From assembly GCA_910588045.1 (NCBI GenBank), contig CAJUPS010000130.1, positions 1-7,468 of the forward strand: a DNA stretch of 7,468 bases, given 5' to 3'. The translations under genes and the position numbers were made by a program. Below, piece by piece: positions 5,290 to 7,468 of this stretch; position 1 is the first letter of the stretch; the number at the start of each line of letters is the position of its first letter. This DNA is from an uncultured Oscillospiraceae bacterium. Lineage in GTDB: Bacteria; Bacillota; Clostridia; Oscillospirales; Oscillospiraceae. A model generated the notes under the pieces. The model saw only the letters and a program-made list of their open reading frames with translations, was not told where the DNA came from and did no database searches.

Positions 5290-6728
5290 AAAAGAAGACC
5301 ATTCTGGCCGGACTGGCACTGCTCCCCGCGGCGGCGGTGTCGGCGGCGGCCCTGCGCACGGCGCTGACGCCGGCAAAAAAGTCCGAGTACGTCCCCGCGC
5401 CAGAGGAGGACCGGGCGCTGGAACTGGCCGGGAAACTTTCGGAGATGGTGCAATGCGACACCACTTCCTACGCCAATGTGGCGGAGCCGGAGAAGTTTCT
5501 GGCCTTCCACCGGGTGCTGGAGAGGCTGTTCCCCCTGGTCCACCATCATCTGGAGAAAACTGTCATCGACGGCAACCTCCTCTTCCGCTGGCCGGGGAAG
5601 GACAGCGAGAGCCCCATCGTCCTCATGAGCCACCAGGACGTGGTCCCGGCGGAGGGGGAGTGGGTCCACCCGCCCTTCTCCGGGGACATCGCGGACGGCA
5701 AGGTCTGGGGCCGGGGCTCCGGGGACACCAAGGCGTCCCTGATGGCCTTCTTCCAGGCGGCGGAGGAGCTGCTTTCGGAGGGCTATGTCCCGGCTCATGA
5801 CGTGTATCTGGCCTCCTCCTGCACGGAGGAGTGGGCGGGGGACGGCGCACCCAAGCTGGTGGCAGAGCTGAAGCGCCGCGGGGTGAAGCCCTTCCTGGTC
5901 TGCGACGAGGGCGGCGGCATCATCACAGATCCGATTGGCGGCGTCAAGGGCAATTACGCCATGGTGGGCGTGTTCGAGAAAGGCAAGGCTGACGTGCGCT
6001 TCACCGCCCGCAGTACCGGGGGCCACTCCAGCGCGCCGGGAAAGAATACGCCCATCGCCCGGCTGGCCGCGTTTGTCAACGAGGTAGAGACTGCCTCCCC
6101 CTTCCGGAAAAAGCTCCTGCCGGAGGTGGCGGCCATGTTTTCCCGGCTGTCCCCCTACGCGCCCTTCGGGCTGCGGCTGGTGATGGGCAACCTCTGGCTG
6201 TTCGGTCCGGTGGTGAAGCGGGTGATGCCCGCCGTTTCCGCCCAGGCGGCGGCTATGCTCCAGACCACCATCGCCTTCACCATGCAGTCCGGCTCCGATG
6301 CCTGCAACGTCATCCCCCAGGAGGCCACGGTGTGCGCCAACCTCCGCTTCATTCCCCACCAAGGGGAGGCGGAGAGCTTGGCGATCATCCGGGCTCTGGC
6401 GGAGAAGCACGGCCTGGAGATGGAGGTCCTCCGCTCCAGCGACTACACCGAGCCGGTGGACATCCATGGGGACGCCTTCCGGCAGGTGGAGCGGGTCATC
6501 GCCGAGACCTTCCCCGGCCTGCCCAGCTGCCCCTACGTGGTCACCGGGGCCACGGACGCCAGCTTCTATCAGGCCATCTGCCCCAGCTGCATCCGCTTTG
6601 CGCCGGTGATCTACGGCCCGGAGCAGATGAAGGGGATGCACGGGCTCAACGAGAACATCGGGTACGACTGCCTCCCCGGCGCGGTGGAATTCTATAAGAA
6701 TCTGATCCGGGCCCAGGAGGACCGGTAA
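5286..6728 (+). CDS. M20 family metallopeptidase/amidohydrolase, PM20D1/Cps1-like, membrane-anchored
   Basis: This is a 480-residue two-zinc M20 hydrolase. The first metal motif is LMSHQDVVPA (His116, Asp118). The bridging Asp147 lies in GRGSGDTKA, the general base and metal Glu pair is Glu181-Glu182 in CTEEW, another metal Asp207 is in CDEGG, and the last metal His452 is in GMHGLNEN. The dimerisation domain carries STGGHSSAPG (243-252, His247). GATDASFY (421-428) and overall length fit the Cps1/PM20D1 branch, which cleaves peptides or N-acyl amino acids; the substrate here cannot be read from sequence. The N-terminus (KKK, then hydrophobic 5-22, then Ala-rich) looks like a signal anchor with no lipobox Cys, placing the enzyme outside or at the membrane. 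ATG 5286 is chosen because it forms an ATGA overlap with the upstream gene and follows an AGGAG sequence; starting further upstream would add residues read from inside that gene. All catalytic positions are present. Confidence 0.92.
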   Translation: MKKKTILAGLALLPAAAVSAAALRTALTPAKKSEYVPAPEEDRALELAGKLSEMVQCDTTSYANVAEPEKFLAFHRVLERLFPLVHHHLEKTVIDGNLLFRWPGKDSESPIVLMSHQDVVPAEGEWVHPPFSGDIADGKVWGRGSGDTKASLMAFFQAAEELLSEGYVPAHDVYLASSCTEEWAGDGAPKLVAELKRRGVKPFLVCDEGGGIITDPIGGVKGNYAMVGVFEKGKADVRFTARSTGGHSSAPGKNTPIARLAAFVNEVETASPFRKKLLPEVAAMFSRLSPYAPFGLRLVMGNLWLFGPVVKRVMPAVSAQAAAMLQTTIAFTMQSGSDACNVIPQEATVCANLRFIPHQGEAESLAIIRALAEKHGLEMEVLRSSDYTEPVDIHGDAFRQVERVIAETFPGLPSCPYVVTGATDASFYQAICPSCIRFAPVIYGPEQMKGMHGLNENIGYDCLPGAVEFYKNLIRAQEDR

Positions 6729-6775
6729 AAAAGAGCATCCTGCCATTCTTTGTGATGGCGGGATGCTCTTTTGTT
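6729..6775. terminator. Bidirectional rho-independent terminator
   Basis: Arms 6729-6746 and 6755-6772 form an 18-pair stem with a single T-G wobble (6741 against 6760) and an 8-base loop (6747-6754). The stem has A residues on the left and TTTTGTTT on the right, so it should terminate transcripts from either side. It begins directly after the M20 stop and lies between convergent genes, ending the DUF5058-M20 operon and probably also the - strand transcript. Confidence 0.93.
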
Positions 6776-6858
6776 TACCGACAGAAGCCTTCTAACGTTT
6801 TTTCATTGGCCGCATGACAGCTGCCGGTCCGTGACGGTAAAACTCCATCATGTACGCT

Positions 6859-7260
6859 TCATGTATTTTCTTCGCACCACTTCGCAATCTCTCCAATCAG
6901 TTCCAGCGGGAGCGGCTTGCTGTACGGGAGCTGGATCGTGCCTTTGCTGGTCTTATATTCCGTCAGCCGGGCGGCGAACGCCTCAACGGCCTCCGGGCCG
7001 GGGTACAGGCCGATATGCCGCTTGGAGGCCGCAAACTGGATCAGGCTGCGGCCCTTCCAGTAGGTGGGCATACTCCAGGAGATTTTCTCCCTGGCCCCCG
7101 TGATGCTGGCCTTGATGGCGGCGTTGATCTGCCGCAGATAGTCCTGCGCTTCCTCCGGCTGGGCGGCGATATACTCCTCAATCGTCGCCGGAGGCTTCCC
7201 GCAGTAGTGGCTCTGCTCCGTGTTTTTGAATGAACGCCCGCACTTAGGACATACCCACAT
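6859..7260 (-). CDS. DUF1801 domain protein with N-terminal zinc-ribbon-like motif
   Basis: This is a 133-residue cytoplasmic protein. Residues 1-20 carry a Cys2-His-Cys knuckle (Cys4, Cys7, His18, Cys20; CPKCGRSF followed by SHYC), likely to bind zinc or another metal. A DUF1801 domain follows: ATIEEYIAAQPEEAQDYLRQ (25-44), the signature SWSMPTYWKG (61-70), HIGLYPGPEAV (82-92) and TSKGTIQLPYSKPLP (104-118). Members of this family in Bacillus have been described as frataxin-like iron chaperones, but that role should not be assumed here. Reading leftwards, the start ATG (7258-7260) has an AGGGGGG ribosome site about 9 bases upstream. That site overlaps the end of the upstream gene, whose stop is at 7275-7277, so the two are probably one operon. 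The gene converges on the M20 operon, with the shared terminator between them. Confidence 0.9.
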   Translation of the reverse strand: MWVCPKCGRSFKNTEQSHYCGKPPATIEEYIAAQPEEAQDYLRQINAAIKASITGAREKISWSMPTYWKGRSLIQFAASKRHIGLYPGPEAVEAFAARLTEYKTSKGTIQLPYSKPLPLELIGEIAKWCEENT

Positions 7261-7274
7261 AGCTGCTTTCCCCC

Positions 7275-7468
7275 CTATCTCCGCAAGATTTTCTCCATCG
7301 GCTTCCTCTTCGCCAGCTCGTCGATCAGCTTGTCCAGGTAACGGATCTCCCGCATGAGCGGGTCTTCCACTTCCTCCACCCGGACGCTGCAGACCACGCC
7401 CTTGATCAGCACTCGGTTCGGATTGGGCTGGGGCGCGTTGCGGAAAAAGTCCCCATAGCAGAGGCCGG
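7275..7468 (-). CDS. C-terminal fragment of an unrecognised protein (runs off window)
   Basis: The last 63 codons of a gene are visible on the - strand, ending in TAG at 7275-7277; its start lies beyond the right edge. The visible part begins GLCYGDFFRNAPQPNPNR, continues with a beta-like stretch RVLIKGVVCSVRVEEV, and ends in a charged helix (DPLMREIRYLDKLIDELAKR, then KPMEKILRR). I cannot assign a family from this piece. It precedes the DUF1801 gene by 14 bases on the same strand, so co-transcription is likely, which is weak evidence of a shared role. Synonymous G+C-rich third positions match its neighbours, supporting a real gene. Confidence 0.72.
   Translation of the reverse strand, partial: GLCYGDFFRNAPQPNPNRVLIKGVVCSVRVEEVEDPLMREIRYLDKLIDELAKRKPMEKILRR

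Noticed and set aside
5256..6746. A 496-codon open frame antisense to the M20 gene
   Set aside because: It mirrors the whole M20 gene and encodes a low-complexity His/Gly/Arg-rich protein. It arises from G+C-rich third positions in the real gene, which has every catalytic motif.
6774..6841. Widely spaced 7-base inverted repeat TTTACCG / CGGTAAA
   Set aside because: The arms are short and 54 bases apart, so it is within chance expectation and has no supporting context.
1..7468. CRISPR array, tRNA or rRNA genes, IS-element ends
   Set aside because: Nothing with regular repeat-spacer spacing, tRNA-like cloverleaf sequence, rRNA-like sequence or transposase motifs was seen by reading the window.

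Overview
The window suggests a gut Clostridia chromosome, probably Oscillospiraceae-like. This is an inference from gene content, strong GGAGG-type ribosome sites and a G+C-rich background, not from a marker gene. It divides into three blocks.

Block 1 (about 1-3650, + strand) is part of the conjugation module of an integrative and conjugative element (ICE). In order it holds a TOPRIM/DUF3991 primase-like protein whose 5' end is missing or broken, an unrecognised 208-residue protein, a VirD4/TraG-type coupling ATPase with intact Walker motifs, and a short winged-helix protein. The genes are tightly packed, with 12-, -8- and 9-base junctions. No integrase, relaxase, VirB4, VirB6 or cell-wall hydrolase is visible. 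The module stops abruptly after the winged-helix gene, so this is either the edge of an element or a relic.

Block 2 (about 3650-6775, + strand) is clearly richer in G+C (sample lines: 42/60 at 4021-4080 against 26/60 at 2101-2160). It holds a compact operon behind a plausible extended -10 promoter. The genes are a DUF5058 six-span membrane protein, a second polytopic membrane protein of 228 residues, and an N-terminally anchored M20 metallopeptidase of the PM20D1/Cps1 type. The first two genes are 13 bases apart and the last two share an ATGA overlap. The likely reading is a two-component transporter working with an amidohydrolase that cleaves an N-acyl amino acid or peptide, but the substrate is unknown. 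The operon ends in a strong bidirectional hairpin terminator. This is the best candidate in the window for an undescribed system.

Block 3 (about 6859-7468, - strand) runs convergently. It holds a DUF1801 protein with an N-terminal zinc-ribbon-like knuckle, and upstream of it the C-terminal 63 residues of a gene I do not recognise that continues past the right edge.
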